A program made the translations under genes and the position numbers. Below are positions 7,596-15,920 of a stretch of 64,000 nucleotides of DNA, in pieces. The notes beneath the pieces are model-generated. The model searched no databases. It was not told where the DNA came from and saw only the letters and a program-made list of their open reading frames with translations. This stretch comes from Verrucomicrobiaceae bacterium (GTDB lineage Bacteria; Verrucomicrobiota; Verrucomicrobiia; Verrucomicrobiales; Verrucomicrobiaceae), in assembly GCA_016795365.1 (NCBI GenBank), contig JAEUHN010000017.1, positions 372,001-436,000 on the forward strand. Reading direction: 5' to 3'. The first letter of the stretch is position 1. Every line of letters begins with the position of its first letter.

Positions 7596-8578
7596 GCCGC
7601 GCCTTGCCGCCGCAGGAACTCGCCGAGCGCCTCCAGCAAGGCGACCGCCATGCGCTGGCTCGTGCCATCACGCTCGTGGAGAGCACGCTCGAGAAGGATC
7701 AAGTGGCTGCCGATGAACTCTTCGCCCATCTGAAAAGCCCGGCATCGCCCAGCTTTCGGCTCGGCATCACCGGCGCACCCGGCGTGGGCAAGAGCACGTT
7801 CATCGACACCTTCGGCACCCACCTTTGTGACCAAGGTCATCGCGTCGCCGTGCTCGCGATTGATCCATCGAGTCCCACCAGCGGCGGCAGCCTGCTCGGG
7901 GACAAGACACGCATGGACCAGCTCAGCCTGCGCGACTCCGCCTTCATTCGTCCGTCACCCGCCTCCACCGTGCTCGGCGGTCTGGCCATCGCCACCAGTG
8001 CCGCCGCCCGGCTCTGCGAAGCCGCGGGCTATGACTTCATCATCATTGAAACCGTCGGCACCGGGCAGAGCGAACGCCACGTGGTCGATGTCGCCGATGC
8101 CGTGCTCCTGCTTGTGGAGCCGGGCGGTGGCGATGGCCTGCAAGCCAGCAAACGCGGCCTGATCGAGCACGCGGACTTCATCGCCGTGACCAAAGCCGAC
8201 GGCGATCTGCGCGCCCTCGCTGAGAAGACCTTGATGGAGTTCACCCACGCTCCTTCGGCCTACACCCCACGCCTGCCCGCGCGGAGCCGGACCTTTCACC
8301 TGCTCAGCATGCACGACCCCGCGTCCGTCGCGTCCGTGAGCGTGGAGATCGCCGCCTTCGCCGAACTCGCCCGCCCGCACCAACCCGCGTGGCGCAGCCA
8401 GCAAGCCGAATCCGAATTCCTCCAAGTGATGGAACGAACCCTGATCGAGCGCGTGAGATCACACCCCCTCATCCAAGCTCAAGCCCAGGCCTATGCGTCT
8501 GCCGAGCACGTGCGTCGCCTCCCATTCGTCTTGGCGAAGCAAACGATCGATCAATTGCTCGTCGATAAGGCGGAGTAA
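7592..8578 (+). CDS. meaB: MeaB/ArgK family GTPase, mutase chaperone
   Basis: A 328-residue G3E-type GTPase that protects methylmalonyl-CoA mutase and gates cofactor loading. The P-loop is GITGAPGVGKSTFID. AIDPSSPTSGGSLLGDKTRM is the diagnostic MeaB segment. ETVGTGQSE is the G3 region, and TKAD is the nucleotide-specificity motif. ATG 7592 overlaps the stop of mutB as ATGA and gives normal family length; the frame stays open upstream from 7505, but that extension is unsupported. It is the last gene of the run and converges with the second MBOAT gene 23 bases away. Confidence 0.93.
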   Translation: MSRALPPQELAERLQQGDRHALARAITLVESTLEKDQVAADELFAHLKSPASPSFRLGITGAPGVGKSTFIDTFGTHLCDQGHRVAVLAIDPSSPTSGGSLLGDKTRMDQLSLRDSAFIRPSPASTVLGGLAIATSAAARLCEAAGYDFIIIETVGTGQSERHVVDVADAVLLLVEPGGGDGLQASKRGLIEHADFIAVTKADGDLRALAEKTLMEFTHAPSAYTPRLPARSRTFHLLSMHDPASVASVSVEIAAFAELARPHQPAWRSQQAESEFLQVMERTLIERVRSHPLIQAQAQAYASAEHVRRLPFVLAKQTIDQLLVDKAE

Positions 8579-8601
8579 AGTGTTCGGCTTTCAGCAGCTC
8601 G

Positions 8602-10020
8602 CTAGAACTGGAAGTAGATGAACTCGCTGGAGCGCTCGGGAGCGAAACAGATCAGCGCCATCACGATCGCGAGATAGACGAGCGCACGCGCCATCCAGGA
8701 CACACGGGTCAGCGCGAGCAGGTTCGAGCGACGCTCCACCCAGGCCTCGTAGATCAGCAAGGGCACGGCGAGGACTGCGATGGTGCTCAGGGAGTGCGAT
8801 GCGAAGCTCGTCCAGCGCCAGTCCGTTGTGAAACGCGCCGCCATCTGCCAGGCCTGATCGAGAGTCGTGGAGCGGAAGAGCAGCCAGGTGAGGCAGACAA
8901 GGTGAAAGGTGCCGAGGATCTTCAGAAGATGCACGGACATCGACGAAGACGATGATGATCCGGCTTTCCGGTGGTTCATCCAGCGATGCATCACGAGCCA
9001 TGCACCATGCACCGCACCCCACGCGATGAAGGTCCAGCTGGCCCCATGCCATAGGCCGCCGATGAGCATGGTGATCATGAGATTGCGTGCCGTGAACCAC
9101 GAACTGCCACGATTGCCGCCGAGCGGAATGTAGAGGTAGTCACGCAGCCAGGTGGAAAGGCTGATGTGCCAGCGGCTCCAAAAGTCGCGTGGCGACTGAG
9201 CGAAGTAAGGATGGCGGAAATTGTCCATCAACTCGAAGCCGAGCCAACGTGCGATGCCCTGGGCGATGGTGCTGTAGCCTGAGAAGTCACCATAAATTTG
9301 GAAGGCGAAGGCATACACACCCACAAGCACCTCCCAGGCGGACAACTCCGAAGCCGGACGCGTGAACACCGAGTCAGCGATGAGAGCGAAGTTGTCCGCG
9401 ATGACCACTTTGCGAAACAAGCCCGTCAGCACGTAATACAAGCCCTCGCTGAACCGCTGGTCGTTGAGCGGCTCTCGTGGCTTCTCGACTTGTCCCAGCA
9501 GATGCGCCGGTCGCTCAATGGGGCCGGCGAGGAGTTGCGGAAAGAAGGAGACGTAAGTCGCATAATCGAAGAGCGACCGTGCAGGCTGGATGCGTCGTCG
9601 ATGCAAGTCGATGGTGTAGGCCAAGGACTGGAAGGTGTAGAACGAGATGCCCACCGGCAGGATCACTTGAGGCACCCACCACGGGCCGCTGTAGCCGAAC
9701 CAATGCGCGAGCGATCCGAGCTGCGCGGTGGCAAATCCGAGATACTTGAACACACCGAGCAGACCGATATTGAACACGAGCGAGACCACCAACCAGCGTT
9801 TGCGCACGTGCTCGTCGGTTGCCTCGTGGATGCGCGCACCCACGAAGTAGTCAGTGACCGTCGAGAGCGCGATCAGGATGAGGAAGCGCCAGTCCCACCA
9901 GCCGTAGAACACATAGCCTGCGATGAGCAGGAGCGCGTTCTGCCCTCGATGCTTCAGCATCGCGTAGAGCGAGGCCACCACGGCGAAGAAGGTCCAGAAA
10001 GTGAAGGTGTGAAAAAGCAT
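8602..10020 (-). CDS. MBOAT family O-acyltransferase, second copy
   Basis: A 472-residue MBOAT protein, clearly paralogous to the one at 1020-2444: same start (MLFHTFTFWTFFAVV), same FWSRWHISLSTWLRDYLYIP and GGLWHGASWTFIAWGAVHGA, and a matching C-terminus (SSEFIYFQF versus SNEFVYFRF). The conserved His is in GGLWHGA. The frame is open to 10083, but ATG 10020 aligns with the paralogue and leaves room for the divergent gene. It is convergent with meaB and divergent from a second SGNH-like gene. Whether it shares the carrier protein with the first MBOAT cannot be told from sequence. Confidence 0.9.
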   Translation of the reverse strand: MLFHTFTFWTFFAVVASLYAMLKHRGQNALLLIAGYVFYGWWDWRFLILIALSTVTDYFVGARIHEATDEHVRKRWLVVSLVFNIGLLGVFKYLGFATAQLGSLAHWFGYSGPWWVPQVILPVGISFYTFQSLAYTIDLHRRRIQPARSLFDYATYVSFFPQLLAGPIERPAHLLGQVEKPREPLNDQRFSEGLYYVLTGLFRKVVIADNFALIADSVFTRPASELSAWEVLVGVYAFAFQIYGDFSGYSTIAQGIARWLGFELMDNFRHPYFAQSPRDFWSRWHISLSTWLRDYLYIPLGGNRGSSWFTARNLMITMLIGGLWHGASWTFIAWGAVHGAWLVMHRWMNHRKAGSSSSSSMSVHLLKILGTFHLVCLTWLLFRSTTLDQAWQMAARFTTDWRWTSFASHSLSTIAVLAVPLLIYEAWVERRSNLLALTRVSWMARALVYLAIVMALICFAPERSSEFIYFQF

Positions 10021-10057
10021 CCTGCCGAGGAGGCGAACGTGGCGGGAAAAGAAACGG

Positions 10058-11428
10058 GTGCAACCCATGCCATCGCGTTGCAATCTCGCGCTCGTGACAA
10101 GCGCGAACCATGACGTAGCACCTCATCGCTGGCCCTTCTGGCTGCTCGCCGGGCTGGTGATCCTTGCTGCGCTCTGGGTGGCGGTGGGAGACGGACATAC
10201 CTTGCACGAACGCCGTTCGCAGGCTGCACTATGGGCTGGTGGGGCGATCGCAAGTGCCATCATGCTGATGAGTTCCAGACTCCACGGCGAGCGTTGGCAG
10301 CGGTGGATCGTTCGTGGGTTGAGCGCAGGAGCTTTGATTTTCGGGCTGCCTGAACTCGTGGCCCAGCGCACGGGCATTGCCTGGGATGTGAGGCTGGGTG
10401 TGACGGCACCTGAGAGCGAGTGCCCGGTGTTTTATCGAATGCCAACGCGAGTGCTCGATGGTCTTTACCTTCAGCGCGAGGGCGGACTCTCCTGGTCCGG
10501 CAAACCTTTGTCAGCGCTCATGAAGTGGAAGCGATGCTCCGACGAGGCTTATGCCGGAGAGCAGGCTTTTGACTCGCACTACGATCGCGACGGCTTTCGC
10601 AATCTAGCCGACCTGCGCGATTGGGATGTCGTCGTCGTCGGTGACTCGCAAGTGGAGCTGGCCAGTCTGCCGGAGGAGAAATCCATCACCGGTGTGTTGG
10701 CGAAGCAGTCGGGGTTGCGCGTGAAGAACCTCGGCACCGCTGGCACCGGGATGCTGACGCACCTCGCCTACCTTCGTCACTTCGGACGTGCTGAGTCTTG
10801 TCGCGATGCCATCCTCTTTCTCAATGAGCACGATCTCACCGAACTGGCAGATGAATGGTCGCGAGTGCAAGCGCATCAACCACCTCCACAAGGCGTGCAG
10901 AATCACTCGCTGCTGCTCGCTGCCTGGCGACGGCTGGGCCAGACGATGAGATCGAGCGAAGGACGATCCTTTTTGAATGCCGAACTGAAGGGACCCGAGG
11001 GCAGGGTGGTGCCGGTATCGTTTTATCCGCCCGTGTCGCATGGCTCGGATCGCATGACCGCGCTCGAACGACAGGCGTTGGCGGAAGCGATGAGCCAGTT
11101 CGCCGAGCTTGCCCATCAACTTCACATGCGCGCCTGGCTGGTGCTCGAGCCCAGTGCGTTGCGAGTGTGGCATGGTCGGCTGGCGTTTCGGGCGGAGGCG
11201 TCGGCAGAGGTGCGCGGCTGGCAGCCCAATGATGCGATGGAAGTGATGCGCCGAGCTGCTGAGGCTGCGGGCGTCGATGTGATCGACCTCGCACCACCTC
11301 TGAGCGCGGCTGTGGATCGAGGCTTGCTGTTCAACCCGATCCTCGACAAGCACCTCACAAGTCTTGGCGCGGAGGTCGTCGCGGATACCATCGCCGCAGC
11401 CCTTGCGAAATCGAAGCCCAAGCCATGA
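10058..11428 (+). CDS. Membrane-anchored SGNH-like protein, second copy
   Basis: About 456 residues. The N-terminus has two or more hydrophobic segments (about 28-46, 57-72 and 88-100), and a soluble domain follows. DVVVVGDSQVELASL fits SGNH block I with GDS, and VKNLGTAGTGMLTH fits block II (Gly). A clear Asp-x-x-His block V is not obvious; LDKHLTSLGAEVVAD near the end is the candidate. It probably works outside the membrane with the divergently encoded MBOAT. The start is uncertain: GTG 10058, ATG 10067 and GTG 10094 are all possible. The stop overlaps the next start as ATGA. Confidence 0.7.
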   Translation: MQPMPSRCNLALVTSANHDVAPHRWPFWLLAGLVILAALWVAVGDGHTLHERRSQAALWAGGAIASAIMLMSSRLHGERWQRWIVRGLSAGALIFGLPELVAQRTGIAWDVRLGVTAPESECPVFYRMPTRVLDGLYLQREGGLSWSGKPLSALMKWKRCSDEAYAGEQAFDSHYDRDGFRNLADLRDWDVVVVGDSQVELASLPEEKSITGVLAKQSGLRVKNLGTAGTGMLTHLAYLRHFGRAESCRDAILFLNEHDLTELADEWSRVQAHQPPPQGVQNHSLLLAAWRRLGQTMRSSEGRSFLNAELKGPEGRVVPVSFYPPVSHGSDRMTALERQALAEAMSQFAELAHQLHMRAWLVLEPSALRVWHGRLAFRAEASAEVRGWQPNDAMEVMRRAAEAAGVDVIDLAPPLSAAVDRGLLFNPILDKHLTSLGAEVVADTIAAALAKSKPKP

Positions 11429-12489
11429 GTTCTTTGTCTCGCATTCCCGCGCTCGACTCGCTGCGCTTCCTGGCCGCAACCGTGGTGGTGTTCGTCCACG
11501 CGCGGGCGATGATGGGCTGGTCAGCCGGCGAGCATGGATGGATCGAACGACTGCTGGATGCGCGGTCAGCTGTGATCTTCTTCTTTGTGCTGAGCGGCTA
11601 TGTTTTGCAGCGAAGCTGGGGCACGGAAAAGCCAACGGTGAGATCGTGGGTTGCCTTCGTGGTGCGGCGGTGGTTTCGGATGGTCCCGCTTTACTATGCT
11701 GCCTTGCTGCTGGCGGTGCTCCTGTTTGCTCTGCTGCCGCTGGCGAGTTGTCCGTGGTTTCGCGATGGCGTGTCGGGTGCCACGACCCTGCACCGCGATC
11801 ATGCGGATCTCCGCCAATGGTTGGCTCACGTGCTCCTGATCGATCCACGCATGGACAGCTCCTTCATCAATCCGCCCGTGTGGACTCTGGTGGTCGAACT
11901 GCAGATGGCGCTGCTGTTTCCATGGCTGGCGTGGTTGGTGGCACGAGCACGTTCGGTCTGGTTCTTGGGGCTGTGGGCGGGAGTTACGTTGCTCAGCCAG
12001 TGGTTGGAGTCCGTCGGTGTTGCCAATGCGAGCTGCTTCTCGCTGTTCATCGCCGGGATGGGGCTGGCAGTTCATGGTGAATCATGGGTGCCATCCCTGA
12101 AACCTCAGGCGTCCGCTTGTATCATGGTCGGCGGATTGATGTTTTACACCTGTCCCGAATTGCCCGGCGCGTGGTGGCGCTTGCACGCGACGCTCATTGC
12201 CGTGGGCTCGGCCTTGATCATGGCGAGCGCGATGGCGCTGCCTGTGATGCGTCGGCTGCTGGAGCATCGCCTTCTGGTGCATGGCGGCGAGGCATCTTAC
12301 GGGATCTATGTTCTGCATTTCCCGCTGCTCATGGCCGTGAGTTTCGAGCTCTGGAAGAACCATCTTCCGGCGTGGTTGATCCTGCCGCTTGGGTTTGGAA
12401 TCTCGTGGCTGCTGGCGAGTGCGCTGCGGGCGAGGATCGAGCTGCCGATGATCGAAGTGGGCCGGCGTCTGGCCCGGAAGCTTCGCTGA
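11425..12489 (+). CDS. Acyltransferase family 3 (OafA/YrhL-like) membrane protein
   Basis: A 354-residue integral membrane acyltransferase of the type that O-acetylates surface glycans and lipids. The N-terminus IPALDSLRFLAATVVVFVHA is the family signature, with RFLA followed by the catalytic-helix His. FFFVLSGYVLQRSW is the second conserved element. About ten hydrophobic segments follow, which is normal. It is translationally coupled to the SGNH-like gene (ATGA at 11425-11428), so the pair may act on one acceptor. The acyl donor for this family is usually an acyl-CoA. Confidence 0.9.
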   Translation: MSSLSRIPALDSLRFLAATVVVFVHARAMMGWSAGEHGWIERLLDARSAVIFFFVLSGYVLQRSWGTEKPTVRSWVAFVVRRWFRMVPLYYAALLLAVLLFALLPLASCPWFRDGVSGATTLHRDHADLRQWLAHVLLIDPRMDSSFINPPVWTLVVELQMALLFPWLAWLVARARSVWFLGLWAGVTLLSQWLESVGVANASCFSLFIAGMGLAVHGESWVPSLKPQASACIMVGGLMFYTCPELPGAWWRLHATLIAVGSALIMASAMALPVMRRLLEHRLLVHGGEASYGIYVLHFPLLMAVSFELWKNHLPAWLILPLGFGISWLLASALRARIELPMIEVGRRLARKLR

Positions 12490-12492
12490 ACC

Positions 12493-13812
12493 TTACGGCG
12501 TGTAGGTGTAACCGACGCGACCAAAGCGGCGCTCCCGAGCGGGCACGAAGATTTCATCTTCAACGACGAGCGCTTCATGCGTCGCGCTGGTGGCGAGCAC
12601 GGTGGGGGTGGCTGTCGCATTCGACCAGCCGGTCAGATTGTCGCCAAACTGCACCGTCGCGCTCACGGTCGAATCTCCCAGGCGTCGCAGGAACACGACA
12701 CGCAGGCGACGTTGGTCGCCAGTGCCCACGACGGTGATGGCGGGGAGTCCGGTCTGGGTGATGGAGTTGCCGGTCACCACGACGGTTGGCTTGGTGCCAA
12801 GCAGCGGGCTGAGGCCAGACTCGTATTCGATCAAGTTTGTCAGGCCATCCTTGTCCGGGTCCCCCGTGCGGAGCGCATCGTTGCCGCTCAAGCTGTAACC
12901 ACCCGTCCAGGTGACGAAGGGATCGACGGGCGTGTTGTTCACGGTGATGGAAGAGGTCACGCCGAAGGGCAGGGGAGTGAAGCTTTCGCGGCCCCAAGAG
13001 GTGACCTGGGTCCCCGAGGTGTTCGACATGCTGATGCCCCACCGATAAGTGCCCGCCGCACTGCCTTGTGGGACAGTGATGGTCATTCGATACACGCCAT
13101 TCGCCTGATTGCCGCTGACGCGATTGCCTGCAGGCGAGTTGGCTGGAACGACGGGAGTTGAGGCTACCACATTGTTAGACGGTCCGTAGAGCTTCAGGGT
13201 GCCGGTTTCAAAAGTGGCCGTCGAGGTCAGGGCGATGTCGAAGGTAATGTTGGCAGCGCTGGCACCTACATCCACCGTGGTGGCTGAGAGCGTGGCGGCC
13301 GTGACCGTGGAAATGGGGTCAGGCACCTGGAAGGCGCTGAGGGCTACCGCACCTCGTGAGGCTGTCTTGCTCGCCACGGAAATCAGGTAGGGCTGAGGAT
13401 TGAAGAGGTCCACAACCGCAAAGAATCGGATGCGGCTGAAGCTGCCTGCGGGTGATTCGTCATTCACATGCACCAGACTGAGCGAGCCGTAGGTGCTGCC
13501 AGTCCAGACCGCCAGCACCGTGTCGGTGGCGCTCCCATCGGTGGTGACCTCATACCATCCAGAGAATGGAGGTGTCCACTTCCACCATACGGTGCCCTGG
13601 TAACTGGAAGCGTTGTAGCCCGTGGGAAAAGGTTCGCCACTGTCCATCGTCGCATCTACCGTGGTTCCTGTTTCGCCCGTTTCGATGTCGGCGGGTTCGA
13701 TCGCATTGACGATGTTGTCATTGTCTGGTGGCAGAGCCTGCACAACGGGAACCCCAAGACCGGCAAGCAAAAGAGATGCTGCCACGATGAACGCGAAGGA
13801 AGGCTTGCTCAT
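12493..13812 (-). CDS. Secreted beta-rich protein with PPC-like domain and Asp motif
   Basis: A 439-residue exported protein with a signal peptide (MSKPSFAFIVAASLLLAGLG, probable cleavage near VQA). Residues about 30-165 resemble bacterial pre-peptidase C-terminal-like domains: VWWKWTPPFSGWYEVTT, then DTVLAVWTGSTYGSL. A central Ser/Thr-rich beta region (about 165-310) follows. DPDKDGLTNLIEYESGL (about 325-341) is a thrombospondin-3-like calcium motif typical of secreted proteins in this phylum. No catalytic domain is recognised. Its 3' end converges with the acyltransferase gene. Confidence 0.75.
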   Translation of the reverse strand: MSKPSFAFIVAASLLLAGLGVPVVQALPPDNDNIVNAIEPADIETGETGTTVDATMDSGEPFPTGYNASSYQGTVWWKWTPPFSGWYEVTTDGSATDTVLAVWTGSTYGSLSLVHVNDESPAGSFSRIRFFAVVDLFNPQPYLISVASKTASRGAVALSAFQVPDPISTVTAATLSATTVDVGASAANITFDIALTSTATFETGTLKLYGPSNNVVASTPVVPANSPAGNRVSGNQANGVYRMTITVPQGSAAGTYRWGISMSNTSGTQVTSWGRESFTPLPFGVTSSITVNNTPVDPFVTWTGGYSLSGNDALRTGDPDKDGLTNLIEYESGLSPLLGTKPTVVVTGNSITQTGLPAITVVGTGDQRRLRVVFLRRLGDSTVSATVQFGDNLTGWSNATATPTVLATSATHEALVVEDEIFVPARERRFGRVGYTYTP

Positions 13813-14030
13813 GAATGAGAGTAGGTCCGGGAGAGATTCGGAAGCAGAGGCCGCATCGAGCAGCAGGAATGCCAGCCGTGTGTGTGCCCTCGTTCAGAGA
13901 AAAATCAAGGGGCGATCAGGACCCGCAGAACCGCCCGGCGAATGGATGCTTCGAGGTCCGTCACCACCAGGACGAGGTGGAAGACAGATTCATTCCGTGA
14001 ATCGTGAGCACTGGCGCCAGCCAGCCGGGC

Positions 14031-14288
14031 TCAGGGCTTCTGGCAGAAGGTGTAAAGATACAGTTCTTCGACTTTCTGGCGTGCCCAGGGGGTGCGGCGG
14101 AGGAACTTGAGGCTCGATTTCACGCTGGGGTCGAAGTTGAAGCAGTTGATGCGGATCATGCTGCCCAGCTCCTCCCAGCCGTAGTGCGCCTGCAATTGGG
14201 TTACCATCATTTCGAGGGTGATGCCATGAAGAGGATTGTTGGGGCCAGCAGCGTGCATGGTGGTGTTTGTGAACCGAATCGTCGGCAA
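14031..14288 (-). CDS. VF530 family DNA-binding protein
   Basis: A small protein (85 residues from ATG 14288; 75 from the internal ATG 14258, [12 protein letters not shown], which is nearer the usual family start). [31 protein letters not shown] and [17 protein letters not shown] are the hallmark segments of the VF530/DUF2132 family, described as double-stranded DNA-binding. The biological role is not established. It stands alone; about 220 bases separate it from the next minus-strand gene. Confidence 0.88.
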   Translation of the reverse strand: MPTIRFTNTTMHAAGPNNPLHGITLEMMVTQLQAHYGWEELGSMIRINCFNFDPSVKSSLKFLRRTPWARQKVEELYLYTFCQKP

Positions 14289-14390
14289 TGCAAGTCCGGG
14301 TCGTGAATTCGCTCTTGCTCAGGAGGGTGCAGGGTTTCATGGGTTCGCGATGAAGAGATCCTCACGGTTTTGTCTGGTCGCCCGGCGTGC

Positions 14391-15920
14391 ATGAGCCTGG
14401 CGCGTCAAATTCTTCGTGGGTCAATGCTGAGCGTGGCTGAGCAGGGTGTGCGGGCGCTGGCAGCGCTGGTGATGACACCGGTGATGGTGCGTTGTCTGGG
14501 TGTGGCGGACTTCGGATTGTGGGGACTTGTGACGGCGTTCTTCGCGCAGTTCGCGGCTTTGGATCTCGGTCTGCAATCGTCGATGCCGAAGTTCCTCCTG
14601 CAGCGCGATGATGATCAGCGTCGAGGTCTGGCAAGCACGGCTCTGGGGCTTTACGGAGGTGTTGCGATGGTGGGTGTGGTGCTCACCGGGATCGCGTGGC
14701 TGATGGTGCCGGTGTTTGTTCATGAGCCGTCGAGGATCGCGACGGTGCGCTGGGTGCTCGTGGTTCTCGGTTTCTCGAATGCCTTGTCCACGGCGGTGCG
14801 ATTGCTGGTGATTCAGGTGCAGTGCCTGATGCGGCAGGATTTGATTTCGAGCGTGGCGATCGTGCGCGTGCTGACATGCAGCGGCGTGCTGTGGTGGTGC
14901 CTGACGAGGCGCGGCGGTGGATTGCTGGAAGTGGGTCTGGTGCAAGCCGGTGGTGCGGTGGCCGAAGCGTTGGTCCTCGCGTGGTTCGGGCGATCCTTGC
15001 TCAAGGACATCGCCAGACGCTGGGTTACCAAGGCGGCAGCGCGGCGGCTCGTGGGGTTTGCGGGATGGTCGTATCTTTATGTGACGAGCGAACGACTGCG
15101 CTCGGGGCTCGATGGTTTTGTGCTCGGGTGGTTGCGTGGTAGTTCAGCGGCCGGCATCTACGGGCTAGGACTGCGGCCGGTGATGATGATGTTCGACACG
15201 GTGTATGCGGGCATCGGCATGCAATTGCTGCCCACGTTCGGCAAGGTCCATGAGGCTCAGGGTCATGAACGATTGAATGCTGTCTTCATTGTGGTGACCC
15301 GTCTGGCCTCGCGAATCGCGATCACCGCTGCCGTGCTCGTGCTAGCGCTGGGGCTCGGCTTCCTGAGATGCTGGGTGTCCGATCATGCGACGGAGGCGTG
15401 GCCTGTTCTGGCCTGTTTGGCGCTGCCGCTGGCGCTTCAGACGGCGCAGGTGCCGGTGGTGCATCTGCTCTTCGCCCTGGCGAGGCATCGCCCGCTGGCG
15501 GTGGCTCAGGCAGTGGCGGTGGTGATCAATCTGATGCTGAGTTGGATACTCGCGATGCGCCTGGGCATCGTCGGTGCAGCCCTGGGCACAGCGATTGAAA
15601 TCGTCATCATGCACGGGCTCGTGGTGCCACTGATGGTGCGAAGGCTGGCGGGCATACCTTGGACAATTTTTGTTGGTAGAGGCCTGTTGTTACCCATGAC
15701 AGCCTCGCTGGCGGCTCTGCTGCCCGTGGTCCTGCTGAGCTGGACCTGGTTGTCCGCGCTGGACTCATGGGGAACCTTCCTGCTGGCGGCCATGGGTCTT
15801 GTGCTCTGCGCGGCGGGCAGCCTGGTCTTCGGCGGTGGAAGGCGCGACTGGCGGGAGCTAAAGGACCTCATCCGCCCACACGGCGAGGAAGAGCATTTGC
15901 CACTGCCGGTGCAGCTCTGA
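14391..15920 (+). CDS. Polysaccharide flippase (Wzx/MOP superfamily)
   Basis: A 509-residue protein with about 12-14 hydrophobic segments. The N-terminus (LRGSMLSVAEQGVRALAALV, then RCLGVADFGLWGLVTAF) is typical of oligosaccharide flippases that move lipid-linked repeat units to the outer face of the membrane. ATG 14391 (MSLARQILRG) is preferred over an upstream TTG at 14370 because families of this type start just before the first helix. Neighbouring asparagine synthase, methyltransferase and glycosyltransferase genes fit a surface-polysaccharide locus. Its 3' end overlaps the convergent asparagine synthase gene by 63 bases. Confidence 0.87.
   Translation: MSLARQILRGSMLSVAEQGVRALAALVMTPVMVRCLGVADFGLWGLVTAFFAQFAALDLGLQSSMPKFLLQRDDDQRRGLASTALGLYGGVAMVGVVLTGIAWLMVPVFVHEPSRIATVRWVLVVLGFSNALSTAVRLLVIQVQCLMRQDLISSVAIVRVLTCSGVLWWCLTRRGGGLLEVGLVQAGGAVAEALVLAWFGRSLLKDIARRWVTKAAARRLVGFAGWSYLYVTSERLRSGLDGFVLGWLRGSSAAGIYGLGLRPVMMMFDTVYAGIGMQLLPTFGKVHEAQGHERLNAVFIVVTRLASRIAITAAVLVLALGLGFLRCWVSDHATEAWPVLACLALPLALQTAQVPVVHLLFALARHRPLAVAQAVAVVINLMLSWILAMRLGIVGAALGTAIEIVIMHGLVVPLMVRRLAGIPWTIFVGRGLLLPMTASLAALLPVVLLSWTWLSALDSWGTFLLAAMGLVLCAAGSLVFGGGRRDWRELKDLIRPHGEEEHLPLPVQL

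Noticed and set aside
15858-15920. The 63-base tail overlap of the flippase and asparagine synthase genes as a sign of error
   Set aside because: Both C-termini read as normal protein sequence, and convergent overlaps occur; no frameshift is needed.
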